Below, piece after piece: positions 44,423 through 53,931 of a stretch of DNA of 64,000 nt. Made by a program: the position numbers and the translations under genes. Position 1 is the stretch's first letter. Every line of letters begins with the position of its first letter. This stretch comes from Ferruginibacter paludis (GTDB lineage: Bacteria > Bacteroidota > Bacteroidia > Chitinophagales > Chitinophagaceae). Below the pieces are notes generated by a model, which was given only the letters and a program-made list of their open reading frames with translations, made no database searches and was not told the origin of the DNA. The DNA is taken from positions 558,001 to 622,000 of the forward strand of contig NZ_JAUFQJ010000024.1 of assembly GCF_030409685.1 (NCBI RefSeq). Direction: 5' to 3'.

Positions 44423-45649
44423 ATGCAAACAGCCATCACACTTCCAGTTGCAGCAACTCATACACCCATAACAGCCGCTACCAGTAAGCCTTACCAGGCA
44501 AACAATTTAAGTAGGCCGGGCAGCATTGAGAAATATTTTACCTGGATGTTTATTAAACTTCGCATCTTTTATTTTGCCTGTATTATTTTAAAACGCCCCG
44601 ATAAAATAATTTCCACTTTTAAAACAATGCTTCGTTTAAGAAACAATGTATGGGGCGGTGATTTAAAAAAGATGTATAAAATTGACGGCAAATATTATTT
44701 CAATCAATACACACCCGGTTGGCCTTCCGGGGCATACGATTTACTCATCAAAAGCGAGCTGCGGAGGCATGCATCACCATTGACCGTTACTGAAAAATTA
44801 TCCTTTGTATTTCTGGCCATTACAAGAAAATGCCCCATGCGTTGCGAGCATTGTTTTGAATGGGATAACCTGAATCAAAAAGAATCTTTTTCAAGAGAAG
44901 ATTTATTTAAGGTAGTTGACCTTTATCAAAACGAAGGTGTATTACAGCTTCATTTTAGCGGAGGAGAACCAATGGTAAGATTTAAAGATTTACTGCCGTT
45001 GATAAAATACGCAAGCAAAAAAAGTGAATGCTGGGTACTTACGTCCGGCTTTAATTTTACCGCACACAACGCACTATTATTAAGGGAAGCGGGTTGCAAG
45101 GGGATCGTAGTAAGTATTGATCATTACATAGCCGAATTACACAACATGTTTAGAGGAAACAGCTCTGCCTTTGAACAGGCTGTAAATGCCATTTCCAATG
45201 CGCAGCAGGCACGCATGGTAACTTCTGTAAGCGTATGTGCCACCAAACAATTTATTGATGGCAATCACTTAATGCCTTATATGGACTTTGCAAAAAAACT
45301 GGGTGTACAATTTGTGCAGGTGCTGGAACCCAGGAGCGTAGGCCACTATGAAGGCAAAAATGTACTGCTTGATGAAAAGCACATTGTTGAACTGGAGCTT
45401 ACTTTTAAACGAATCAATCATTCGCCCGCTTACAGCGATTATCCTACGATGTTATACCATGGTTATCATCAAAGAAGAGTTGGTTGTTTTTCGGGCAGCA
45501 GAAGTGTGTATGTTGATTCAGCCGGCGATGTGCATGCGTGTCCCTTCTGCCATACCAAATCTTATAATATAATAGAGCTTGTGCGTGGCATTCAAAAAAC
45601 CCTGCCGGTTAAGGAAAACAAATGCCCGCTGTTTGAAAAGATAGCGTGA
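44423..45649 (+). CDS. Radical SAM enzyme with SPASM-like C-terminus
   Basis: This 408-residue cytosolic enzyme has the 4Fe-4S cluster motif C137-x3-C141-x2-C144 (KCPMRCEHCFEW) and the SAM-site glycines in LHFSGGEPMVRF. A C-terminal cysteine set follows (GCFSGSRS, HACPFCHTKS, NKCPLFEK), as expected for SPASM or twitch auxiliary clusters. About 130 residues precede the barrel, more than in most relatives. SPASM enzymes often modify peptides or proteins, but no precursor peptide gene is visible in the flanks. It is probably co-transcribed with the lipoprotein gene ahead of it. The substrate is unknown. Confidence 0.88.
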   Translation: MQTAITLPVAATHTPITAATSKPYQANNLSRPGSIEKYFTWMFIKLRIFYFACIILKRPDKIISTFKTMLRLRNNVWGGDLKKMYKIDGKYYFNQYTPGWPSGAYDLLIKSELRRHASPLTVTEKLSFVFLAITRKCPMRCEHCFEWDNLNQKESFSREDLFKVVDLYQNEGVLQLHFSGGEPMVRFKDLLPLIKYASKKSECWVLTSGFNFTAHNALLLREAGCKGIVVSIDHYIAELHNMFRGNSSAFEQAVNAISNAQQARMVTSVSVCATKQFIDGNHLMPYMDFAKKLGVQFVQVLEPRSVGHYEGKNVLLDEKHIVELELTFKRINHSPAYSDYPTMLYHGYHQRRVGCFSGSRSVYVDSAGDVHACPFCHTKSYNIIELVRGIQKTLPVKENKCPLFEKIA

Positions 45650-46031
45650 TAATTATTTAAGCGGGATAAATAATAACAATGAAGATAATCATTCAAACCA
45701 TCCTTTGGTAGAAACACTGAACCAAAAGTATCCTGACAGGAAAAATGAAAAACTAGGACTATATATGTTAGTTACAGAACGCTCAGCCAAGGATCCGCAA
45801 AATGAAACCAGCGGGAAAGAAATGCTTTTTAACAACGGCAGGCAGGCAATAGTTGATTTTTGGAAGCGCATAATTAATTCAATCATACCCTCATTTTATC
45901 AAAAGTAGTTTTGGTATACAAATTTTTTATTAGCTCCTGCACTGTCTGTTATTAAAAATATAGCGTTATCGGTCTTATCATCACAGTTAGTTAACCAAAC
46001 GTTTATTTGTTTACATTTTAAAACATTTTTT
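45650..46031. other. 382-bp interval holding a decayed gene
   Basis: There is no intact gene here. The middle (about 45690-45875) is a degenerate copy of the 3' end of the patatin gene at 37497. The remainder is AT-rich sequence upstream of the short lipoprotein gene, with no clear promoter box. Confidence 0.7.
45690..45875 (+). pseudogene. Remnant of a patatin-like gene (3' end)
   Basis: The bases line up with 38355-38535 of the patatin gene at roughly 80% identity by eye, for example GAACCAAAAGTA, ATCCGCAAAATGAAACC, GAAATGCTTTT and GTTGATTTTT. The original frame is broken by small deletions, and the final codons and stop are lost. No 5' part, with the GGGVRG or GTSAG motifs, is present. 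Confidence 0.8.
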
Positions 46032-46580
46032 ATGTCGCACAACATTAAATCAAAAAGAAGTTTTTCAGTTTCGTTTGTCGCACTAATGTTATTCCTTACA
46101 TCCTGCCAAAACTATTACAAAGCGATCCAGGTTCATTTAGTGCCACCGGCCAACAAGAGTTCTGTAATTGATAGCCTTAGGCTATCTGAAAAGTATTTTA
46201 TTTTACGAAGTGGCAGTGATGCCTTTTCAATGGTAAATCCAGTATTAAATGCTGATAGAAAAACGATGGTGTGCATATTGGATTCCGTTCCATTTTATCA
46301 TCAGCTGCAATTGGTAAAGGGTGCAGATAGAAGTAAAAAATATAAAAAAAGCGATCCATTAAATTCAATGGTATTAAATGAAGTGCATTTTTTTACACCA
46401 CAAGATAATGCGGCGGCTTTTGGTGTCTATACACTTCGCTTAGATAGAATTCAAAAAATAGAAATTATTGAAAACGATAAAAATCGTACAACCGGAAGCC
46501 ATATCCTCGGTGGCGTTCTTTTTACAATAGGAATACTGGCGATTTCTAGTGCAATTTTTGCATCAAGTTTTAATTTTTGA
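46032..46580 (+). CDS. Short lipoprotein, paralogue of the N-terminal domain of the 42699 lipoprotein
   Basis: This 182-residue protein has a lipoprotein signal (C25 in FLTSC). It follows the large lipoprotein closely: SVIDSLRLSEKYFILRSG against AIDSLRLAERYFILRNG, LDSVPFYHQLQL against LDTVPFYHQVYL, and LRLDRIQKIEIIENDKNRTTG against LQLDQVQKIEVIEKDRKRTTS. It ends just after the glycine-rich helix, where the larger protein continues into the CPFV domain. It is either a truncated duplicate or a stand-alone form. It follows the patatin remnant. Confidence 0.8.
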   Translation: MSHNIKSKRSFSVSFVALMLFLTSCQNYYKAIQVHLVPPANKSSVIDSLRLSEKYFILRSGSDAFSMVNPVLNADRKTMVCILDSVPFYHQLQLVKGADRSKKYKKSDPLNSMVLNEVHFFTPQDNAAAFGVYTLRLDRIQKIEIIENDKNRTTGSHILGGVLFTIGILAISSAIFASSFNF

Positions 46581-46650
46581 TCTGCCTTAATATAGATCAA
46601 AAATTAAAGCGATTATTGTGGATGGCTAATTGAAAAACGTAAGTCTGTCG

Positions 46651-47358
46651 CTATTTCAACTGTCCTCCAAATACTTTCTTTAAAATGTCCGTTGTTCGTG
46701 CGGCAAAGTTGGTACGTATATTTTTTTCTTCCAGCGCCACCTGGTCAAATAAAGCGTTGGTTGCTTTTTGTGTAACATAACCCGCCAGGTCGGGATTTAT
46801 TTTGGTAAACGTGGTCGGAAAACTATTGTACTTGTTTACAATGTCGCCATAATATTTGGTGGCTTCTACTTTATCAAGAGATGATTTTATCACCGGCATG
46901 AACGCGGCAATCAATTGCGCCGTAGTTTTTTCCCTGAAAAAGTGGGTAGCACTTGTGTCGCCATTTTTCACGAGGCCAATGGCATCCGTCAGTGTCATAT
47001 TTTTGATAGCGTCCACAAAAATAGGTTTGGCGTATCCTGCAGCATCTTCAGCGCCGCGGTTGATCTGTAAAATGGCTTTGTCTACCATACTTCCCAGGCC
47101 AACTGTGCGCAGCGCATTTTCTATCTTCTTTGCATCTGGCGGCAGCAGCACTTTGTATACCGCATCTTTGTAAAAACCGTCCTCCTTATTTAATTGTAAA
47201 ACTGCCTTTGCCAATCCCTGGCTTAAAGCTTCTTTAATTCCTGTGGCAGCCTCGCTTTCTGTAACTCCTCCTACCCCTGCAGCTTGTGGCAATTGCTGCA
47301 AAACGTCGCAACCGCAAAATGTAAAAGCAATCGTTAATAACAAAACAAGTTGTTTCAT
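46651..47358 (-). CDS. DUF4197 lipoprotein
   Basis: From ATG 47358 this is a 235-residue protein with a lipoprotein-type signal (C17 in TFCGC). The mature part matches DUF4197, with ATGIKEALSQGLAKAVLQL, VLLPPDAKKIENALRTVGLG, NRGAEDAAGYAKPIF and FFREKTTAQL. The fold is helical and the location periplasmic. The function is unknown. The frame extends a few codons upstream to 47379, but the signal peptide fits ATG 47358. Confidence 0.9.
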   Translation of the reverse strand: MKQLVLLLTIAFTFCGCDVLQQLPQAAGVGGVTESEAATGIKEALSQGLAKAVLQLNKEDGFYKDAVYKVLLPPDAKKIENALRTVGLGSMVDKAILQINRGAEDAAGYAKPIFVDAIKNMTLTDAIGLVKNGDTSATHFFREKTTAQLIAAFMPVIKSSLDKVEATKYYGDIVNKYNSFPTTFTKINPDLAGYVTQKATNALFDQVALEEKNIRTNFAARTTDILKKVFGGQLK

Positions 47359-47376
47359 AGATAAGTTTTTATAAGA

Positions 47377-47384
47377 CAAATATA
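47377..47384 (-). promoter_or_regulatory. Putative -7 element for the DUF4197 gene
   Basis: The minus strand reads TATATTTG, 18 bases upstream of ATG 47358. No -33 was found. Confidence 0.35.
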
Positions 47385-47446
47385 GACAAGTATCCTGCCA
47401 CTATCGGGCAGGCCGCAATGTAAGTGGACAAATCAGTTTCATGCGG

Positions 47447-47454
47447 TATCTTCG
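47447..47454 (+). promoter_or_regulatory. Putative -7 element for lysS
   Basis: TATCTTCG, followed by CA, is the TAnnTTCG variant. It lies 53 bp upstream of the lysS ATG. Confidence 0.4.
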
Positions 47455-47507
47455 CAAAATTATAGCGTGATTACCAATATTTAAAAATATTCAACTATTA
47501 TTATTTC

Positions 47508-49034
47508 ATGAGCATTGCACATTTGTCAGAACAAGAAGTTATCAGAAGGGAAAAATTAGCTACATTAACAAGCATGGGCATTGACGCTTATCCTGCGGCA
47601 TTGTACCCGGTAAATACCACCTCGGTTTTTATAAAAGAAAATTTTAAGGGAGAAGAAAATAAAGATCAGTTTGCAGATGTATGCATCGCCGGCAGAATAA
47701 TGAGTGTTCGGGATATGGGAAAGGCCAATTTTGCTGTGTTGCAGGATGCGGTGGGTAAGATTCAGTTTTATATCAAACAGGATGATATTTGCCCTGGCGA
47801 GGATAAAAGCCTGTACCAAACTGTTTGGAAAAAATTAATTGATATAGGTGATATTATTGGTATTAAAGGGTATGTATTCATCACAAAAACCGGCGAAACT
47901 TCTATACACGTAAAAGAATTTTCAATTCTTACAAAATCTTTGCGGCCACTCCCAATCGTTAAAGAAAAAGACGGAGAAGCTTTTGATGAAGTAACCGATC
48001 CGGAATTCAGGTACCGCCAGCGGTATGCTGATTTGATTGTAAACCCAGGTGTAAAAGAAACATTCATCAAGCGCACCAAAATGATGAATGCCATCCGTGA
48101 GTTTTTAAACGACCGTGGTGCACTGGAGGTTGATACACCTGTATTGCAATCCATCCCCGGCGGCGCTGCTGCAAGGCCTTTTACTACACATCATAATGCA
48201 CTGGATGTGCCTATGTACATGCGTATCGCCAATGAATTGTATTTAAAAAGATTGATTGTGGGTGGCTTTGAATGGGTGTATGAATTCAGCCGCAACTTCC
48301 GAAACGAAGGAATGGACAGAACCCATAATCCTGAATTTACAGTGCTTGAATTTTACGTAGCCTATAAGGATTACGAATGGATGATGGAAACTACTGAGCA
48401 ACTACTGGAGAAGGCGGCACTGGCTACCAACGGCAATTCTAAAGTAACGGTGGGCGATAAAGAAATTGATTTTAAAGCACCTTATAAAAGAATCACTATG
48501 TATGATTCTATCAAAGAATTTACAGGTTTTGATATCAGCGAAATGGATGAAGACGGCATCCGCACTGTGTGCCAACAACTAGGGATTCATGCAGATGCCA
48601 AATGGGGTAAGGGCAAACTGATTGATGAAATTTTTGGCAGCAAATGCGAAAGCAATTACATACAACCCACCTTTATTACAGATTACCCCGTTGAGATGAG
48701 CCCGCTTACAAAAAAGCATCGCAGTAAACCTGGACTGGTAGAGCGCTTTGAGCTGATGTGTAATGGAAAGGAAATTGCCAATGCCTACAGCGAGCTGAAT
48801 GATCCGCTGGAACAGAGAGCCCGCTTTGAAGAACAAACCAAACTGATGGAACGTGGAGATGATGAAGCTATGTTTATTGACTATGATTTTTTACGTGCGT
48901 TGGAATATGGCATGCCGCCAACAAGTGGTATTGGTTTTGGTATTGACAGAATCGCCATGTTGCTGACCAACCAGCATTCAATACAGGATGTGTTATTTTT
49001 CCCTATGATGCGCCCGGAAAATTTTGAACAATAA
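47508..49034 (+). CDS. lysS: Lysyl-tRNA synthetase (class II)
   Basis: This 508-residue cytosolic enzyme has an N-terminal OB-fold anticodon-binding domain (about residues 60-160, with [20 protein letters not shown]). The class II core follows: motif 1 near [16 protein letters not shown], motif 2 in [15 protein letters not shown], and motif 3 in [14 protein letters not shown]. Length is standard. It has a promoter-like box upstream and a strong terminator after it. Confidence 0.97.
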   Translation: MSIAHLSEQEVIRREKLATLTSMGIDAYPAALYPVNTTSVFIKENFKGEENKDQFADVCIAGRIMSVRDMGKANFAVLQDAVGKIQFYIKQDDICPGEDKSLYQTVWKKLIDIGDIIGIKGYVFITKTGETSIHVKEFSILTKSLRPLPIVKEKDGEAFDEVTDPEFRYRQRYADLIVNPGVKETFIKRTKMMNAIREFLNDRGALEVDTPVLQSIPGGAAARPFTTHHNALDVPMYMRIANELYLKRLIVGGFEWVYEFSRNFRNEGMDRTHNPEFTVLEFYVAYKDYEWMMETTEQLLEKAALATNGNSKVTVGDKEIDFKAPYKRITMYDSIKEFTGFDISEMDEDGIRTVCQQLGIHADAKWGKGKLIDEIFGSKCESNYIQPTFITDYPVEMSPLTKKHRSKPGLVERFELMCNGKEIANAYSELNDPLEQRARFEEQTKLMERGDDEAMFIDYDFLRALEYGMPPTSGIGFGIDRIAMLLTNQHSIQDVLFFPMMRPENFEQ

Positions 49035-49055
49035 TAAATTATCGGCGATAGTAAT

Positions 49056-49090
49056 AACGACCAATCAAAAATTTGATTGGTCGTTTTGTT
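49056..49090 (+). terminator. Terminator after lysS
   Basis: AACGACCAATCAAA and TTTGATTGGTCGTT form a perfect 14-bp stem around two bases, followed by TTGTTTG. It lies 21 bp past the stop codon. Confidence 0.9.
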
Positions 49091-49195
49091 TGCAGATATA
49101 TCATCAAATAAAACTGCATGTTCCATTCATCAACCTCACTTTTCAATCTCCTTCAAAAAAACTATCTTGTCTGCCAAATTTTAAAAAGGTAAACT

Positions 49196-51343
49196 ATGCT
49201 ATTCTTTGTAAAGAAATTAACTGCAGTTGCTGCATTGGCGCTGGTGTCGCTGTGTACGATGGCTCAAAAAAAAGAGCTCACCGATGATCAGTATTTTAAA
49301 AATGATTTTAAGGGTATTATTCAACCTTTGCCGGTTATTAATAAATGGATAGATGATAGCCACGTTAGTATCACCAGGACAGGCAAAGAGTTTGTGCTGG
49401 ATTGCAAGACAGGTATTGAAAAAGAAGCCGCGGCAACCGATGCAAAAAGCGATGTGGCAAAGTCCGGTGCTTATCTTAAAAGCGGTAATATTTTTGTAAA
49501 AGTGAATGGTGTTGAAACACAGCTTACCAGTGATACGACAAAAAAAATAAATCCCATCATCAGCCCAGATAATAATTATGTTGCTTTTACAAGATACAAT
49601 GATTTGTACACCATCAATATTGCCACAAAAAAAGAAAACCGTTTAACAACAGATGGCAGCGATGTTATTTTAAATGGATATGCCAGCTGGGTGTATACGG
49701 AAGAAATTTTAGGAAGGGCAAGTCTATACCGTACTTTTTGGTGGAGCCCTGACAGCAAACACCTTGCATTTTTCCGAACAGATGATTCGCCCGTTCCGGT
49801 ATATATCATTACCGACGGAAACGGCCAGCATGGCTATGTGGAGAAGGAGCGCTACCCCAAAGTAGGTGACGCCAATCCGCAGGTAAAAATTGGCCTTGTG
49901 GCACCGGAAGGTGGCAACATTGTCTTCGCTGATTTTGATGATAAAGATGACCAGTATTTCGGAGCACCTTACTGGACGCCTGATGGAAGTGCCTTATGGG
50001 TGCAATGGATAAACAGGGGACAGAATAATTTAAAGATCTGGAGCGTAAATCCAGCCACAGGTGATAAAAAAGAAATCTATGATGAAAAACAAAAAACATG
50101 GATACAGCTGGAGGATGGCTACGAAAGGTTGCATTTTTTAAGCAGTGGTAAAAATGTTATTTTAGAAAGTGACCAAACAGGATGGAATCATTTGTACCTG
50201 TACGACATGACCGGGAAATTAATTAACCCAATCACTTCCGGAAAATTTACGGTATTGAATCTTACCAAAGTAGATGAAAAAAAAGGGATAGTTTATTTTA
50301 CTGCAAGAAGCAGGGAAAACAGCGCCCGCATTGACTTTTACTGCATTGGTTTGAATGGTAAAAATCTGTTGCGTTTAACTTCCGGAGACTACAATAATAC
50401 CAACATTAATCTTTCACCAAACGGCAGTTATTTTATAACAACCTCTTCCAACTCCGGCACACCAACCAAATTAACCCTGGTTAATAACAAGGGGAAAATC
50501 ATTAAAGAAATCGGCGATTCAAAAGCTGCAGAATTTGCTGAATACAACCTGGCTACAACTGAATTGCTCAGGGTAAAAAGTGATGACGACTTATATGATC
50601 TTCCAATGAAAGTAACCTGGCCGGTGAACATGGATAAGAGTAAAAAATACCCGGTATTGATTTCTATTTACGGAGGTCCTAATGCAGGCAGCTGCTGGGA
50701 TAGCTGGGGCTTAAATGGCAACCAGCAGTTTTATGCCAAAGAAGGTTTGATACAGGTTGTGATGGACCATCGTGCCAGCGGGCACTTTGGCAAGGAAGGT
50801 GTAAACTACATGTACCGTAACCTTGGCTATTGGGAAATGAAAGATTACAGCACGATGGTAAAATGGTTGATTGCAAATGGCAGCGCAGACCCCACAAGAA
50901 TTTGCATTACCGGGTTTAGTTACGGTGGCTACATGACCTGCTATGCTTTAACCTATGGCAGCGATGTATTTACCCATGGTATGGCTGGTGGCAGTGTGAC
51001 CGACTGGAGTTTTTATGATACGCACTATACAGAACGTTACATGGATACACCGGCGGAAAATCCGGAAGGATATAAAACAAGTTCGGTGTTGAGTTATGTT
51101 GACAAATACAAGGGCATGTTACAAATTGTGCACGGTGTTATTGATGACAATGTACACATTCAAAACAGCATCAACCTCATCAGCAAATTACAGGATGCCA
51201 AAAAGAAATTTGAATTTATGGAATACAGTGGCGGCCGGCATGGCTGGGGTGGTAATAAATGGCTTCATTACATGAATTTGAAAACGGAATTTATTTACAA
51301 ATACCTGTTGGAAAAACCGGTAAATAAATTGATGTTGAAATAA
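49196..51343 (+). CDS. Exported dipeptidyl peptidase IV-like enzyme (S9B)
   Basis: This 715-residue protein has a signal peptide ending near CTMAQ (about residue 23). The N-terminal two thirds form the DPP IV beta-propeller, with YTEEILGRASLYRTFWWSPD carrying the Glu pair region used to hold the substrate amino group. The C-terminal alpha/beta hydrolase has the triad S575 in GFSYGGYM, Asp in HGVIDDNVH and His in GGRHGWGG. It cleaves X-Pro or X-Ala dipeptides in the periplasm. It may work with the M28 and S8 peptidases elsewhere in the window, though they are not linked. Confidence 0.95.
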   Translation: MLFFVKKLTAVAALALVSLCTMAQKKELTDDQYFKNDFKGIIQPLPVINKWIDDSHVSITRTGKEFVLDCKTGIEKEAAATDAKSDVAKSGAYLKSGNIFVKVNGVETQLTSDTTKKINPIISPDNNYVAFTRYNDLYTINIATKKENRLTTDGSDVILNGYASWVYTEEILGRASLYRTFWWSPDSKHLAFFRTDDSPVPVYIITDGNGQHGYVEKERYPKVGDANPQVKIGLVAPEGGNIVFADFDDKDDQYFGAPYWTPDGSALWVQWINRGQNNLKIWSVNPATGDKKEIYDEKQKTWIQLEDGYERLHFLSSGKNVILESDQTGWNHLYLYDMTGKLINPITSGKFTVLNLTKVDEKKGIVYFTARSRENSARIDFYCIGLNGKNLLRLTSGDYNNTNINLSPNGSYFITTSSNSGTPTKLTLVNNKGKIIKEIGDSKAAEFAEYNLATTELLRVKSDDDLYDLPMKVTWPVNMDKSKKYPVLISIYGGPNAGSCWDSWGLNGNQQFYAKEGLIQVVMDHRASGHFGKEGVNYMYRNLGYWEMKDYSTMVKWLIANGSADPTRICITGFSYGGYMTCYALTYGSDVFTHGMAGGSVTDWSFYDTHYTERYMDTPAENPEGYKTSSVLSYVDKYKGMLQIVHGVIDDNVHIQNSINLISKLQDAKKKFEFMEYSGGRHGWGGNKWLHYMNLKTEFIYKYLLEKPVNKLMLK

Positions 51344-51354
51344 GAAATTTTTAT

Positions 51355-51384
51355 AAAAAGCTGCCAAAAAAAAGGCAGCTTTTT
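51355..51384. terminator. Bidirectional terminator between convergent genes
   Basis: AAAAGCTGCC and GGCAGCTTTT form a ten-bp stem around eight A. The plus-strand reading ends in T4 and the minus-strand reading runs into T5. The minus-strand gene's stop codon (51383-51385) adjoins the hairpin. Confidence 0.88.
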
Positions 51385-53881
51385 ATTTCTTTTTGCGCAG
51401 CTGAAGGTAGTCGATATAGTACAACACTTTTACCGAAACACTGTTGTTTTGTGGTGCTACGATGGTATTGTTAAAATTTTTAAAGTACCCATTTACCACA
51501 TCCCGCTCAAAAGTATTGATGCCGTTTTTCCATACCACGTTAAATTCGCTGCCTGGTGCAAAGCGCCAGCTATACACCATATCAATGTTAAATGTATTAT
51601 AGTTGTTATCGAAGTTGTGGTTATTACTGATATACTGTTTGATACCATTGTTGCCGGCAGGTATTGCATCAAGATTCCCTGACGCATTCAGCGTAAAAAA
51701 TTCTTTATAAGTCACAGTGCCCATGTAATGCCTTAGCCGCATGGTGATGTAACTTTTATTATTAAAGCTATACTTAAAATTCAAACGATTTTCAACTGTC
51801 ATGCGGTTTCTGCGTCCAAACAATAATGTACTGTTATTATAAATGCCATCAGCGCCGTTATCACTGTTACTTGTAGGGAAACCAATATTATTGCGGATGG
51901 GATCTAAATTGATGTAATGCGATATGGAAATTTTGTTGTTGAAACGCATTATTTGTGTAAAGTCGAAATACCATTCGTGTTGATTAAAAAGATTGGTGTT
52001 TCCAAACATAGCAGTAAGAACTACACTGTATTTTTTTGCATTATTGCTCTGTCCAAATGTGCCGATTGTAAAATAAGAAGGAGTTCGGAAAAACCTGCCG
52101 GCAACCCTGGGTTCGTAAAAATCATTTCCTTTTGGTGATGCGTTTGCAAACAACCCTATCCACCAAAGGTTTTTAAATTGCAGATTGGTATTGTAGTTAA
52201 ACTTAACACTCTGAAAAGACCGCGGAACATACAACTGGTCGTAATTAAAATTAAAATTATTGAACCAGCGGTTATACCATTTAGTGGGCTTGGTAAAATA
52301 ATAGCCAGCGTAAATATATGTGTTGATATTATTGTTGTAGAACTGTATACCAAGGTCGTTGGGATTAAATTTATCATCTATCGCCTGCACCGTTGTTGAA
52401 AAAACAAAGCTACCGCTTACCTTACCAAAGCCTGCGCCATATTTATAGCCTGTACTTTTTGTATTGCTGAAAATGGTACTTGAATAGCCATTGCCATACA
52501 GATTCCATTTATTTTTTTTATCGTATAAATTAAACAGCAAGGCGGTTACGTTAGCGTCGTAATCTTTGCCATTGCGCAACACATTAGAGTTTACCAGGGT
52601 TACGGATGAATTATTTTTAAGGCTTTGATCAAGCACCAGGATATTATAATTGGTCAGTGGATTGGTTTCAATTTTTTGTTTCTGGCCTTTATCATTCTCT
52701 ATAGTAGCATACATGGTTTCAGTGACGGCGTTAAAAAAGCCTATCCCTAATTTATTTTTATTGCGCCCTGAGATCTTGGTTGCGTTTAACAGCTTTGTTT
52801 CCGATGGATTATTAACGATATGCTGGGTACTATCCAGTTTTCCACTTATATCATTTAAATGAATTGGTGGAGCCCCGATACGCCTGCTATAAAACAAATT
52901 ACCTTTGTTAAAGAGCTCCGTACCTTCTGTAAAAAAAGTCCTGTTTTCATTGTACTTTACTTCAAACGGCGTCAGGTTCAATATATGGTTGTCACTCTGC
53001 GTTTGTCCAAAATCAGGCACCAGCGTGGCATCCAGCGTAAAGCTTTCGTTGATGCCGTACTTGATATCCATACCTCCATTAAATGCATTGGTAGTGTTTT
53101 TTACCCCTGCGGTATTGTAAGGATAGTTATTTACATAACTGGAGAAATAGGGTGAAAAGGATAACCTGACTGGCGGAGATATTTTATCAGGAATCGTTAA
53201 GAGTCCTTCCTGTGTAAGGAAACCGTTTACTTTAGGATCTATCGGGTTCCAGAATAATTGCTGACCGCTTTTATTTCTTCTCCGCACAATATTTAAACCC
53301 CATGACTGTATATCTTTTTTGCTAAAACGCAAGGCTGAATAAGGGAGAAACATTTCAAAACTCCACCCATCCGGTTGCATTTTACAGGCACTTTGCCAAA
53401 CACTGTTCCAGGAAAAATCTTCAGAGTTGCCGTTGTTATCCTGCGGTATTGCCTTGGCATCCATTTGTTCGCCGAGCGGCGTAACAAAATATTCAAAGCC
53501 GTTAATTTTATCAAGATAAGTGTCCAGCACAACACCTATAAAATCGTTGTTGCCAAAATTATCTCTGCCTATTAATTCAGTTGCAATGCTGTCTTTATTT
53601 TTTTCGTAACAGTATCCTCCAAAATAAACGCCCTGGTTATTATACAGAATATACATTTCAGTTCGGTTGGCAGAATCTTCTTTTCTAAAAGGGACAGGCC
53701 TTAACTCAATAAATTTGCCAACCACCGGAGCCGTCTTCCAGGCAGGCTCATTCAGCATTCCATCTATTTTAAAAACAGCATTCGTTTTAGTAGCAGTTAT
53801 CTTTCTAATTTCAGTTTGAGCGCAGGCAACAAAATGGCCTCCAAGCAATGCGATAAGCATCCCTGCAAATTTGGTCGTCAT
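51383..53881 (-). CDS. DUF5916 protein with CBM9-like domain and outer-membrane barrel
   Basis: This 832-residue exported protein has a signal peptide ending near ACAQ (about residue 22). The N-terminal 200 residues form a CBM9/DOMON-like beta-sandwich (FKIDGMLNEPAWKTAP, YILYNNQGVYFGGYCYEKN, GWSFEMFLPYSALRF). The rest is DUF5916, a long run of aromatic beta strands with an FFTEGTELF segment, probably an outer-membrane barrel. The family is frequent in Bacteroidota and unassigned. A carbohydrate-related role is only suggested by the N-terminal domain. A TAATTTCG box lies about 50 bases upstream. Confidence 0.9.
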   Translation of the reverse strand: MTTKFAGMLIALLGGHFVACAQTEIRKITATKTNAVFKIDGMLNEPAWKTAPVVGKFIELRPVPFRKEDSANRTEMYILYNNQGVYFGGYCYEKNKDSIATELIGRDNFGNNDFIGVVLDTYLDKINGFEYFVTPLGEQMDAKAIPQDNNGNSEDFSWNSVWQSACKMQPDGWSFEMFLPYSALRFSKKDIQSWGLNIVRRRNKSGQQLFWNPIDPKVNGFLTQEGLLTIPDKISPPVRLSFSPYFSSYVNNYPYNTAGVKNTTNAFNGGMDIKYGINESFTLDATLVPDFGQTQSDNHILNLTPFEVKYNENRTFFTEGTELFNKGNLFYSRRIGAPPIHLNDISGKLDSTQHIVNNPSETKLLNATKISGRNKNKLGIGFFNAVTETMYATIENDKGQKQKIETNPLTNYNILVLDQSLKNNSSVTLVNSNVLRNGKDYDANVTALLFNLYDKKNKWNLYGNGYSSTIFSNTKSTGYKYGAGFGKVSGSFVFSTTVQAIDDKFNPNDLGIQFYNNNINTYIYAGYYFTKPTKWYNRWFNNFNFNYDQLYVPRSFQSVKFNYNTNLQFKNLWWIGLFANASPKGNDFYEPRVAGRFFRTPSYFTIGTFGQSNNAKKYSVVLTAMFGNTNLFNQHEWYFDFTQIMRFNNKISISHYINLDPIRNNIGFPTSNSDNGADGIYNNSTLLFGRRNRMTVENRLNFKYSFNNKSYITMRLRHYMGTVTYKEFFTLNASGNLDAIPAGNNGIKQYISNNHNFDNNYNTFNIDMVYSWRFAPGSEFNVVWKNGINTFERDVVNGYFKNFNNTIVAPQNNSVSVKVLYYIDYLQLRKKK

Positions 53882-53931
53882 GGTAATTTTTTTTCGGTTG
53901 AGTGGCTTTAATTACAACAATTAAAGCGCTA

